The notes beneath the pieces are model-generated. The model worked only from the letters and a program-made list of their open reading frames with translations. It made no database searches and was not told the DNA's origin. Shown piece after piece: positions 1 to 7,701 of a stretch of DNA of 15,526 bases. The translations under genes and the position numbers were made by a program. Positions within the stretch are counted from its first letter, which is position 1; every line of letters begins with the position of its first letter. Where the stretch lies: the NCBI GenBank assembly GCA_965660075.1, contig CBFHYO010000035.1:1-15526 (forward strand), read 5' to 3'. The DNA is from CAYYFV01 sp965660075. GTDB taxonomy: Bacteria; Patescibacteriota; Gracilibacteria; UBA1369; GCA-2718715.

Positions 1-39
1 AACTTGTATATTTTAGACCAAGTGAGGGTGAATAGTTAC

Positions 40-68
40 TTGCCAAACCTTTACTTTTATGTTAAAAT
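40..68 (+). promoter_or_regulatory. Sigma70-type promoter of the orphan membrane-protein gene
   Basis: TTGCCA (40-45) and TAAAAT (63-68) are separated by exactly 17 bp. The -10 is preceded by TG one base upstream, giving an extended -10 (TGTTAAAAT). The start point would be near 75, leaving a leader of about 18 nt before the ATG at 93. A second GTTAAAAT copy at 72-79 could act as an alternative -10. No Shine-Dalgarno sequence lies between 75 and 92. Bases 1-39 show nothing I can identify. Confidence 0.6.
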
Positions 69-92
69 ATAGTTAAAATTAATACCCCAAGC

Positions 93-1793
93 ATGTCATC
101 TGAATATCCAATGATCCCCCAAGAAAATACTAGAGTCGATAATCCAAAACCTAGTTTTGTTGATGCAAATGCTGTGATTGCAAATATGCGCAATCAATAT
201 GGCAGAGTTTTTGATAGAGATGGGGCCTGGAACTATCGTGAGGATGAAGATGGAAATCCAACTGCTCCAGAACCAGGAGATTGTGTGTTTATCAAAAGAT
301 TAAGTGATCATGTGCGCACGCAAACTGATGCAACAATCCAAACTATCGCTACAAGTCCTAATCAAATAGAAAATTCTAAAATTCGTGTAGCACTGCCGAA
401 CTTTATGCAATGTGCAATATTTTTTATGTTAACATCTGTTGCATCTGCCTATATTTATACCCAGGATCAATTTGAAAGAATTGTGGATAAACCTACTGTT
501 GGGGAAGATCAATTGCAAGAAGGACGAGAAGCCTTCGAAAATCAGTTCACATTACAAATATCGCAAAACCAGAATGCTCCAGATGCAGAAAATAACGAAA
601 CTCAAGAGCAAATTGAAAGTGAAAATGCAGACTCTTCTACAAGTTTAGATCAAAGTGAAACACTAGAAGATCCAGAATTTGTTCAAGATTTTAATAGACT
701 TAAAGAAATTGTTTCTAATGCTAATATCCAACAACGTGTAGCATATGAACATTTTAATAATAGCGAGTTTATTACTAAACTTACTCACATTGCAAAAACT
801 TATAATAGGCTGCAAAAAATGCAAGTTTTTGATTATTTAGAGAGTCTGCATATTATTCCTGCTTCTGCTAGAGAAATTGTAGAGCTTAACACCTCTGCAA
901 TGCTAAAAGTGTACAAATATCTTGAAGATTTTCAATCAGAATCAAACATAGAAAGACAAGAAAGAGTAAAACAAAGAGCTTACACTTTGCTACTTAGAGC
1001 TATTGTTGAACGTGAGCCTGTTAGTGATTTGTCTTTTGTTATAAATTCATTTAATCCGGGGGCTAATCTAAATTCTAATTCTAGTTATGTAGAATTAATT
1101 GAAAGTATTTCAATGGATTCTAATTACCTACTGGAACCAAGTAAAATTTTGGCTGTAGAACCTTTTGAATCCAATGGACTAATGCAAGATGTAGAGAACT
1201 TTATGCAAATCTACCAAACAGAAATTGAACACACAGATGTTATAACAGCAAGAACTTTTGCTGGAATAGGGCTGCATGAGATTGCTCCACGATTTACTCA
1301 AGTAGAAAATCAAGAACAAGCTAACATGCTTCTTTTGATGTTATTTGATTATAATCCTTGGAACGTAGTGAGGTTTAGAAATGGTATCTTGACTTTGGGT
1401 CCAACTCAATTACAAGATTGGAATAATGACTTTGGACAGTTTCCTGAACATATTCAACATAAAGTTCAAAATCTTGGAGATGATATTGGTGTGCAAATTA
1501 CAGATATGGTTTCGGCAATGCGTGCCGCTGTAATCCAACCAGAAATTACTTTTTTGCTTGGATCAGCGTTAATGTCTGCAAACTATGATACTTTAGATAG
1601 AAATATTGAAGAATTTAGAACAGCTGGTATTGCTCAAAAACGTAGAGCTTTGATTTATGCAAATCACATTGGGGCTGGTTCTCGAGGTATTAGAACTATT
1701 AGAAAAGCTCTACAAACAAAAACTTTAGATTCTGTAAATTACATTACATCTGTTTATAGTTACATTACGGAGCTGTTAAATATCTCTAAGTAG
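93..1793 (+). CDS. Unrecognised single-pass membrane protein (566 aa)
   Basis: I do not recognise this family. Residues 1-99 are polar with no signal peptide. One hydrophobic segment at about 100-122 should be a membrane anchor, probably with the N-terminus inside because K96 and R98 precede it. Residues 155-192 are an acidic, Gln/Asn/Ser-rich linker. Residues 195-566 look helical and globular, and under this topology lie outside the membrane. Three C-terminal spots recall, in order only, a transglycosylase/lysozyme fold: an acidic residue in GLHEIAP (E396), GPTQL (436-440) and YANHIGAG (522-529). This resemblance is weak and I do not assign the function. The ATG at 93 sits just downstream of a good promoter. 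The 3' end overlaps the convergent phosphatase gene by 8 nt, with no obvious terminator between them. Expression is probably independent of its neighbours. Confidence 0.85.
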   Translation: MSSEYPMIPQENTRVDNPKPSFVDANAVIANMRNQYGRVFDRDGAWNYREDEDGNPTAPEPGDCVFIKRLSDHVRTQTDATIQTIATSPNQIENSKIRVALPNFMQCAIFFMLTSVASAYIYTQDQFERIVDKPTVGEDQLQEGREAFENQFTLQISQNQNAPDAENNETQEQIESENADSSTSLDQSETLEDPEFVQDFNRLKEIVSNANIQQRVAYEHFNNSEFITKLTHIAKTYNRLQKMQVFDYLESLHIIPASAREIVELNTSAMLKVYKYLEDFQSESNIERQERVKQRAYTLLLRAIVEREPVSDLSFVINSFNPGANLNSNSSYVELIESISMDSNYLLEPSKILAVEPFESNGLMQDVENFMQIYQTEIEHTDVITARTFAGIGLHEIAPRFTQVENQEQANMLLLMLFDYNPWNVVRFRNGILTLGPTQLQDWNNDFGQFPEHIQHKVQNLGDDIGVQITDMVSAMRAAVIQPEITFLLGSALMSANYDTLDRNIEEFRTAGIAQKRRALIYANHIGAGSRGIRTIRKALQTKTLDSVNYITSVYSYITELLNISK

Positions 1794-3360
1794 TCTTTTT
1801 GATAACCATTAAAGTAATGTCGTCTGCTTGTGGCATGCCTTTGATAGATTTTAAGACATCGTCTAGAATATAATCTTTGATTTCTTTGGCAGTGTTGCAG
1901 CTTTGGCAAGCTTTTTGAAGGGTTTGTTGTAGTCGATCGAATCCATATTGATCTGTTTTATTGAGCCATGCTTCTGGAATACCATCTGAGTACATAATTA
2001 ATACATCGTCTTTTTCGGCCTTAATTTCTCGCTCTATTAATTTATTACGCATACCAGCAAATAAACCTGCAGCAATACCACCGGCTTCGAGCATGCTTGT
2101 TGTGTTTGTTTTGGCATGGTATTGAATTATTGGCTCGTGACCTGCAGAAATATATGAGAGTTTTTTGTCTACAGTGTGTTTTATTAGAGCTAACGTTATA
2201 AATAAATTTGGTGAAGATTTTTTTACTAATACCTCATTGAGTTGATCGGTGATATCAACCAAAGAATTTGTGGATAAGTTGTTTAGAAGCAAAGCATTCG
2301 ACACAGATGCCAAAATACCGGCTGCCACCCCATGACCAGTCACATCGCCTACATATAGATAATCATCGCCATTTGGTGCTTTAAGAATATCGTAAACATC
2401 GCCACCAATTTCTTCTGCTGAAATAACTTTTGCATCTACATCTAGTCCGTCTATTTGAGGAATAAACATTGGCAATAGTCTGTTTTGAATGCTGGTAGCC
2501 AATTCTAATTCTTTTGTAACACGAGCCTGATAAACCTTTGCTTCTGTTGCTTTTTTTAGATCTTTAGCCATTTGATTAACATCGTGGGCTAACTGTCCAA
2601 CTTCGTCTGTGGATTTATTTTTGGCACGAAAACTTAATTTACCCTGAGCAATTTTGTTAACTACACTCGAAAGTTCTTTTATTGGATTTGTGACTTTATG
2701 AGCTAAAACAAATGCAAAATATACACTTATAATTAAAGCCAGCACTAAACTTAAGATTGTAACAACAGTTGATTGCCAGACTCTTTGGGCCAAGTTTTTA
2801 TAGGTAAAATCATACACCACATTGTATTTTGGAATCACTGGAAAAGAAAAATTTTGGATCGTTTGATATTTGATTTCGGTGTTGAGTGGTTGCATGTTTA
2901 AATCTACATACTCATATTCTCCGGCTGAATTTTTAGTTATATAAATAACATCTCCGTTTGTGAGTAATACAGATGGATTAGCTGATTGAATTCTCTCACG
3001 CGAAATTTTTACAGCAGTATTAGGTATGTGACTATATAGCCCAGTCCCCTCAAAGTTGAATACAGATATGTTTTGGATGTCTGTATTTTGTGAAAGTAAC
3101 TGACGAATATCCCTTTGGAAAAACATATCGTTATCGCTCAAGAAAAACGTTTCGAATGAGTCTATTACATTACTAGCTGAAAGTTCGATGAATGATCTAG
3201 CATTTTGAAAAATTTGTAATTTAATTTGATTACTTTGGGTACGTATTAAAAATGCTCCAAGTAAAGTTAGTAAAACTACAATCAGAGTAGTTATAGCTAC
3301 TGCAAATTTAGTTTTGAGAGAATTAAACTGAAATATTTGTGGAACTTTAGTGTTTTTCAT
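1786..3360 (-). CDS. Membrane-anchored HAMP / SpoIIE-type PP2C serine phosphatase
   Basis: A 524-residue signalling phosphatase. Residues 18-38 are the first membrane helix, about 40-195 form an external sensor region, and 197-219 are the second helix. A HAMP linker follows (about 220-270, with TNPIKEL at 224-230), then a short helical connector. The SpoIIE/RsbU-type PP2C domain spans about 305-522. Its metal-binding acidic motifs are all visible: GGDVYD (319-324), GDVTGHG (338-344), SDG (458-460) and QADD (511-514), so it should be active. In this family the enzyme dephosphorylates a serine of an anti-sigma antagonist or similar partner. No such partner is encoded in the window. The ATG overlaps the stop of the upstream binding-protein gene (TAATG), implying translational coupling and perhaps ligand sensing through that protein. 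The sensor resembles a Cache-type domain only vaguely. Confidence 0.9.
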   Translation of the reverse strand: MKNTKVPQIFQFNSLKTKFAVAITTLIVVLLTLLGAFLIRTQSNQIKLQIFQNARSFIELSASNVIDSFETFFLSDNDMFFQRDIRQLLSQNTDIQNISVFNFEGTGLYSHIPNTAVKISRERIQSANPSVLLTNGDVIYITKNSAGEYEYVDLNMQPLNTEIKYQTIQNFSFPVIPKYNVVYDFTYKNLAQRVWQSTVVTILSLVLALIISVYFAFVLAHKVTNPIKELSSVVNKIAQGKLSFRAKNKSTDEVGQLAHDVNQMAKDLKKATEAKVYQARVTKELELATSIQNRLLPMFIPQIDGLDVDAKVISAEEIGGDVYDILKAPNGDDYLYVGDVTGHGVAAGILASVSNALLLNNLSTNSLVDITDQLNEVLVKKSSPNLFITLALIKHTVDKKLSYISAGHEPIIQYHAKTNTTSMLEAGGIAAGLFAGMRNKLIEREIKAEKDDVLIMYSDGIPEAWLNKTDQYGFDRLQQTLQKACQSCNTAKEIKDYILDDVLKSIKGMPQADDITLMVIKKTT

Positions 3361-4820
3361 TATAGAGAGATTAAAGTGAGATCTAAAAAGCCATCTAACC
3401 TAGGTTTAAGTTGGTATCTTTGATTAAGAGCATAGTAGACCTTGTTTTCGAATAATGGCTCTGCAAGTTTATTTTGCGAATCTAAAATTAAACTTGATAG
3501 TTGCTGTAAAACTTTTTGACGTTGTTTAGGTTTTTCAATTTGAGAAAGTGAATCATATAATTCTCGAGCTTTTTGGTTTTTGTATCTTCCAAAATTAAAT
3601 TGAGAATCTGTCAGAAAGGTTGAAAATAAGGATTGTCCATCATAAAAATCGCTTTTAAATCCAAAGAAAATCAAATCATAATCAGAAACTATTTTTTGTG
3701 AGTCTAGTTGATATAAGTTTTCAAAGCTGAACTCCGGATATATATAGTGTTTATTAAGTGCCTCTAATAGTTTTTCTGATAGTTTTTCGAACCCCTTTGG
3801 TAATAATATCTGAGGATAGTATCTGGTGTCTGTTTGTTCGAACAAATCATCTGTGCTTATTTGAGGGTTAAAACCAAATACACCAGAGGCAAGCAGTTGA
3901 TTTGTATCTTTACCCATGCCTTGTGAAAACTCAAAAAAATCCATGTCTAAATTGATAGCTTGGGAAAGTCTAGATTGAAAATCTTTATTTTTTGAAAGAT
4001 TACGTGTGTAGTTATACAAAAAGAAGTTTGTAGATCCATCGATATAGGTTTGTAGAGACAGACCAGTTTTCTCTAAAGATTCTTTGAGAACTGGCGACAT
4101 GCCAAAAATGGCTAAAATATGAGGTTTGTTTTGCGAATATTCTAATCTTTGAGATTGATTTTCGATAGTGGTGAGCAGTAGCTGATTGAATTTGGCTTTG
4201 TGTGCATGGTAATTTGCAAATGGCTCTAAATATAATTGATTATTAGTTTGAGCTTTAAGAATAAATGGTCCAGTACCTATAGGGTTTGCTTCTATATCTT
4301 GACTTAAAAGTGCTATTGGAACAGATGCCAATTTTGAAAGTAATAAGTAGTCCGGATTTTTTAGGATTATATCAAAAGTATAATCACCAGTTACAACTAC
4401 TTCTTGAATATTTTCGAGCAGTGGTTTTTGTGAATCTATATTTTTTGCAGAGTCTAGGATCTCTTTGATTAAATTCGCATCCAAATGACTATTATTATGA
4501 AAATAGATATTGTTTTTTAATCTAAATTTATAATGTGTATTAGAAACAGAACCAAAAGAAACTGCTAATTTGGGTATTATTTTAAGATCTTCAGAAAAAC
4601 CAACCAAAGCTTCAAACATATAATTCAATCTCGAATTATTAAAGTCTGAATAAGTATAAGGATTTAGTGATACAAGATTTTGCGCATAGACAATTTCTAT
4701 GCTTTTTTTTGAGTTTATGGAATTAAAAATTGCTGATATTGTCAAAATGACAAATGCAACAATCAAAAATGCTAATCCAATAGTACGTCTTTGGAAGAAA
4801 ATTCGTGTTTTTGCCACCAT
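3360..4820 (-). CDS. Membrane-anchored family 5 solute-binding protein (OppA/DppA-like)
   Basis: A 486-residue extracytoplasmic binding protein of the peptide/nickel ABC-transporter family (SBP_bac_5). Diagnostic stretches are SLNPYTYSD (51-59), the YKFRLKNNIYFHN region (97-109) and NPIGTGPF (179-186). Residues 14-34 form a hydrophobic N-terminal segment after a basic stretch. No lipobox cysteine or clear signal-peptidase site is seen, so it is probably tethered by an uncleaved helix. The start codon lies 49 nt inside folD; the next in-frame Met is at residue 68, beyond the anchor, which supports this long overlap. No permease or ATPase gene is adjacent. The downstream gene is instead a transmembrane SpoIIE-type phosphatase starting on its stop codon. 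A role as ligand sensor is therefore plausible; transport with permeases encoded elsewhere is the alternative. The ligand cannot be predicted. Confidence 0.85.
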   Translation of the reverse strand: MVAKTRIFFQRRTIGLAFLIVAFVILTISAIFNSINSKKSIEIVYAQNLVSLNPYTYSDFNNSRLNYMFEALVGFSEDLKIIPKLAVSFGSVSNTHYKFRLKNNIYFHNNSHLDANLIKEILDSAKNIDSQKPLLENIQEVVVTGDYTFDIILKNPDYLLLSKLASVPIALLSQDIEANPIGTGPFILKAQTNNQLYLEPFANYHAHKAKFNQLLLTTIENQSQRLEYSQNKPHILAIFGMSPVLKESLEKTGLSLQTYIDGSTNFFLYNYTRNLSKNKDFQSRLSQAINLDMDFFEFSQGMGKDTNQLLASGVFGFNPQISTDDLFEQTDTRYYPQILLPKGFEKLSEKLLEALNKHYIYPEFSFENLYQLDSQKIVSDYDLIFFGFKSDFYDGQSLFSTFLTDSQFNFGRYKNQKARELYDSLSQIEKPKQRQKVLQQLSSLILDSQNKLAEPLFENKVYYALNQRYQLKPRLDGFLDLTLISL

Positions 4821-5659
4821 TTATATGCGTTTAATGTGTTTTCTATTAATAGAGCGACCGTCATTGGTCCCGCACCACCTGGGACTGGAGAGATTGCAGA
4901 AACGTGCCCGTTGAGGGCTTCGAAATCGCAATCACCATAGATTTTTTTACCTTCTTTAGAAAAGCCCACATCTATCACAACTGCTCCATGTTTCACCATG
5001 TCTTTAGTTACAAGATGCTTTTTACCTACCGCAGAAATTAATATATCTGCATTCAGAGTTAATGATTTTAAATCTTTGGTATGCTTGTGTGCGATTGTAA
5101 CTGTAGCATCGCGGTTAAGTAACATTACAGCTAGAGGTTTACCAACTATATCAGAATGGCCTATAACAACTACATTTTGGCCCTTAATTGGGATCTTATT
5201 ATCTTCTAAAATTCTAATTACTCCTTTTGGAGTGCATGGAGCTAGTTTTTCGTATTTAGAACTGCGGAATAACTTTCCTGTATTGTATGCATGAAATCCA
5301 TCTACATCTTTTCTTGGACTCAGAAACTTTAACATGTATGGGACACTCAACTGGCTCGGTAAAGGCAACTGTACAAGAATACCGTGCACCAGTGGATTAT
5401 TTGATAACTCTTCTAATAACTTGGAAATTTGATTTTGAGTTGTATCAGTTGGTAAATAAATTACATCTGTAGATAAACCAACTTTTTGGCAGGATTCTTG
5501 CTTTTTTTTGACATAAGAAATGCTTGCAGGATTATCTCCTACTAAAATCATTGTTAGATTTGGTTTGATTTTGTTTTGATTGAACTGTAGTAATTGATCG
5601 GTATACTCTCGAAGATAACTATCTGCAAGGGCATTACCATTAAGAATTTTTGTTTCCAA
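4772..5659 (-). CDS. folD: Bifunctional methylenetetrahydrofolate dehydrogenase / methenyltetrahydrofolate cyclohydrolase
   Basis: FolD interconverts 5,10-methylene-, 5,10-methenyl- and 10-formyl-tetrahydrofolate with NADP, feeding purine, thymidylate and formyl-Met synthesis in the cytoplasm. The 295-residue protein has normal family length. Visible motifs are GDNPASISYV with Tyr49 and the catalytic Lys53, QLPLP (97-101), KDVDGF (117-122), the Rossmann signature GHSDIVGKP (167-175) and PGGAGPMT (260-267; most homologues have PGGVGPMT). The only suitable in-frame start is TTG at 5659: an in-frame stop lies a few codons upstream and no in-frame ATG follows nearby. This start lies 20 nt inside the tmk-like gene, so translation is probably coupled. 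The 3' end in turn overlaps the binding-protein gene by 49 nt. Neighbouring dut and tmk fit a thymidylate/one-carbon context. Confidence 0.96.
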   Translation of the reverse strand: METKILNGNALADSYLREYTDQLLQFNQNKIKPNLTMILVGDNPASISYVKKKQESCQKVGLSTDVIYLPTDTTQNQISKLLEELSNNPLVHGILVQLPLPSQLSVPYMLKFLSPRKDVDGFHAYNTGKLFRSSKYEKLAPCTPKGVIRILEDNKIPIKGQNVVVIGHSDIVGKPLAVMLLNRDATVTIAHKHTKDLKSLTLNADILISAVGKKHLVTKDMVKHGAVVIDVGFSKEGKKIYGDCDFEALNGHVSAISPVPGGAGPMTVALLIENTLNAYKWWQKHEFSSKDVLLD

Positions 5660-6227
5660 GTTTCGATGAAATTAAATCTAATAAAAGCTTTTGCGTTTGT
5701 TCTATTTTAGGCTGTCTTTGAATTAAATGCCAGCCTTGTTTGTCTGCTAAATGCATCAATTTGTCTGCGACCTTGGATGCTAAATCATGTTGATTTTCGT
5801 GAATATGGCCTTTTTCGACTGTTTCTAGGGAACGCTCTCCATGCAGTAGAATCTGTAAATCCGATTTGATTAACTTTGCGTTTATACTCTCGATCCATTC
5901 TTGCTCAAGACCCTTGCAACTTCCCCATGCTACTGCTGTGTATGTGTAATCCTCTGCTAGTACGATATCGTAAGTGGCTAAAAGGTGTTGCAACTTATCT
6001 TGAAACTGATAACGATTAAGCGCAAACCACATCTGCAATTCTGCCTCCGAAATTGTTTGCTGTCTTGATCTAAGTACAGAATGCAAAAAAGATCCAGATG
6101 GGTCTATATCGTAAATTGGGTATTTGAGGTTAAATACCTTGAGGCCTTTTTTTTCTAAATTCTCTTTTAATAGCTCAACTTGAGTAGTTTTGCCGATATT
6201 GTTGATTCCGTAAATTGTTACAAACAT
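5640..6227 (-). CDS. tmk: Thymidylate kinase-like P-loop nucleotide kinase
   Basis: A 195-residue P-loop kinase of the dTMP kinase family, expected to phosphorylate dTMP to dTDP using ATP in the cytoplasm. The Walker A motif is at residues 7-15 (GINNIGKTT), at the extreme N-terminus as in Tmk. The middle Asn pair replaces the usual Asp-Gly of bacterial Tmk. NRY (71-73) occupies a position upstream of the usual active-site region, and EDYTYTAVAWG (92-102) corresponds to the DRY-type segment that lines the dTMP pocket. A classical Arg-rich LID is not obvious, so a divergent Tmk or another deoxynucleotide kinase is possible. It starts 38 nt after dut, whose product generates dUMP for dTMP synthesis, and overlaps folD by 20 nt. 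That context supports the Tmk assignment. Confidence 0.75.
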   Translation of the reverse strand: MFVTIYGINNIGKTTQVELLKENLEKKGLKVFNLKYPIYDIDPSGSFLHSVLRSRQQTISEAELQMWFALNRYQFQDKLQHLLATYDIVLAEDYTYTAVAWGSCKGLEQEWIESINAKLIKSDLQILLHGERSLETVEKGHIHENQHDLASKVADKLMHLADKQGWHLIQRQPKIEQTQKLLLDLISSKLGNKNS

Positions 6228-6265
6228 AAGAGACTAATTAGAATATATTTAAAATTTGAATGCTT

Positions 6266-6703
6266 TTATCCGGTCGAACCAAATCCACCGCGAGATTCTT
6301 GATTGTGTGAATCTACTTCGACAAACTGGGCTTTGACAACTGGTACAAAAATGCCTTGGGCGATTCTATCCCCTTTTTGAATTTTTACTGGTTGATTGGT
6401 GAAGTTGTAAACTTGAATTTTCAATTCATCTGTCTCTCCACAGTAATCTTGATCGATAATCCCAATTGAATGAGGTTTTGTGAGGCCTTTTTTTCGAGGT
6501 GTCGAGCTTCGCGAAACCAGCATAAGCATTAATCCAACTGGAACTTTCACAACTAAACCCGTTGGAATTAATTGGATTTCTCCTGGGTTAATTGTTACAT
6601 CGGCCGATGATGGTAAATCAAAACCAACACTTCCATTTGTTTGATACTGAGGAATTTCTAGGGACGGATCTAATTTTTTAATTTGAATTGATTGGGAGGA
6701 CAT
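6266..6703 (-). CDS. dut: Deoxyuridine 5'-triphosphate nucleotidohydrolase (dUTPase)
   Basis: Hydrolyses dUTP to dUMP and pyrophosphate, keeping uracil out of DNA and supplying the precursor of dTMP. At 145 residues it has the standard length of trimeric all-beta dUTPases. All five conserved motifs are present in order: GSVGFDL (24-30), SRSSTPRKKG (64-73), GIIDQDYCGE (81-90, containing the catalytic Asp84), GDRIAQGIF (111-119) and the Phe-containing C-terminal arm SRGGFGSTG (137-145). The enzyme should therefore be functional. The gene starts 4 nt downstream of the yqhQ stop and precedes the tmk-like gene by 38 nt, so it is read from the promoter upstream of yqhQ. The 38-nt gap is very AT-rich; I see no convincing promoter in it. 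No Shine-Dalgarno sequence is visible. Confidence 0.97.
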   Translation of the reverse strand: MSSQSIQIKKLDPSLEIPQYQTNGSVGFDLPSSADVTINPGEIQLIPTGLVVKVPVGLMLMLVSRSSTPRKKGLTKPHSIGIIDQDYCGETDELKIQVYNFTNQPVKIQKGDRIAQGIFVPVVKAQFVEVDSHNQESRGGFGSTG

Positions 6704-6707
6704 TTTT

Positions 6708-7649
6708 TTACTTTTTAGATTCTAATTCGAGTGCATTTTTTAAAGCCAGAGCAGCTGTATCTAACATTTCTGGTTTTGGTGGTAGAGTTGTAAGTCTTTG
6801 GAACATTAAACCAGGATAGCTCATAACTTTACTAAAAATTGATTTTGGATACTTTGCAGACAACTTTAGTAATTCATAAGAAATTCCAGCAAGAACTGGT
6901 AAAGTTGAAACTCTTAAAACAAGATTAGTTACAAAATCTGGATGCTTTGGAATAAGCGTATAAACAAAAATGCTCAAAACAAAAACAAAGACTAAAAAAC
7001 TAGTACCACATCTAGGATGAAAACGCGTTTGTTCGGATATATTTTGTTGGTTTAATTCAAAATCTTTTTCGTAAGCTGCAATTGCCATGTGCTCTGCTGC
7101 ATGAAATCCAAAAACTCTTTTTAGCATTTCAGAAAAATGCATTAATTTTAGATACGCGGCAAACAGAATAATTTTGGTAACAGAATCGAGAGTGTTAAAT
7201 AAAACGTAGTTGTTACTAACTGCTGGAGACTTAGACTCGATAAAAGATGCAACAGCTAATGGTATCACTTTGAAAATTAGGATGGCTAAAGATAAAGAAA
7301 TACAGATGCTAAAAAGAATTGTTATTAGCTCTACTAATTTAGATTTTGACTTAGGTTGATTTTTGGCTTGTGGTTGATTGTCTGATTCTTCATCATCTAC
7401 AAAAAGTTCAGTCGAGAAGTTCATGGCTTTGGTTCCTATCAAAAGCATTTCAACCATATTAATAAATCCTCTTAAAACAGGTATATTTAAAAACTTGTAC
7501 CTTTGTACTAAATTTTTATACATGTAAGTTTGTGTAACAAAGTCGCCATTTTCTTTGCGACATGCAATCGATACATAATTTGGTGAACGCATCATTACGC
7601 CTTCCATAAGTGCTTGACCACCTACTGCAAAATCTATTTTGTTTTTCAT
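6708..7649 (-). CDS. yqhQ: DUF1385 / YqhQ-family integral membrane protein
   Basis: A 313-residue member of the DUF1385 (YqhQ) family, whose biochemical function is not firmly established. The family signatures are clear: GGQALMEGVMMRSP (10-23), FHAAEH (182-187), RFHPRCGTSF (209-218) and PGLMFQRLTT (279-288). The conserved His, Glu and Cys residues in the middle blocks could bind a metal, which is an inference. Hydrophobic segments at about 107-135, 155-170, 215-233 and 240-262 indicate a multi-pass membrane protein. A charged, Lys/Gln-rich insert at 84-104 precedes the first helix. It is the first gene of the six-gene minus-strand operon and diverges from the metallo-hydrolase gene. Its ATG lies about 10 nt below a likely start point set by a TATAAT -10. 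It has no evident functional tie to dut, tmk and folD. Confidence 0.92.
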   Translation of the reverse strand: MKNKIDFAVGGQALMEGVMMRSPNYVSIACRKENGDFVTQTYMYKNLVQRYKFLNIPVLRGFINMVEMLLIGTKAMNFSTELFVDDEESDNQPQAKNQPKSKSKLVELITILFSICISLSLAILIFKVIPLAVASFIESKSPAVSNNYVLFNTLDSVTKIILFAAYLKLMHFSEMLKRVFGFHAAEHMAIAAYEKDFELNQQNISEQTRFHPRCGTSFLVFVFVLSIFVYTLIPKHPDFVTNLVLRVSTLPVLAGISYELLKLSAKYPKSIFSKVMSYPGLMFQRLTTLPPKPEMLDTAALALKNALELESKK

Positions 7650-7666
7650 AAGAATATTTTTTCTGT

Positions 7667-7695
7667 ATTATATGGATAATTACAATAAATTAAAA
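7667..7695 (-). promoter_or_regulatory. Promoter of the yqhQ-dut-tmk-folD-SBP-phosphatase operon
   Basis: On the minus strand a perfect TATAAT -10 occupies 7672-7667. The hexamer 17 bp upstream (7695-7690) reads TTTTAA, a weak -35. The start point would be near 7660, leaving roughly 10 nt before the ATG at 7649. The same short intergenic stretch must hold the plus-strand promoter of the metallo-hydrolase, for which GATAAT (7675-7680) or TACAAT (7681-7686) are candidate -10 elements without a good -35. The two promoters would overlap. Confidence 0.45.
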
Positions 7696-7701
7696 GGCTT
7701 T

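Noticed and set aside
1762..1820. ACATTAC / GTAATGT inverted repeat at the convergent 3' ends
   Set aside because: Seven base pairs around a 45-nt loop, inside coding sequence and without a T tract, is too weak for a terminator and likely chance.
4998..5294. Plus-strand open frame inside folD
   Set aside because: It lies entirely antisense to a gene with all FolD motifs and shows no recognisable protein features.
7639..7701. Earlier starts (7639 or 7672) of the metallo-hydrolase
   Set aside because: The start at 7639 overlaps the yqhQ start codon and the predicted divergent promoter. The extra residues are not part of the fold, which begins at 7702. The 7672 start cannot be fully excluded.
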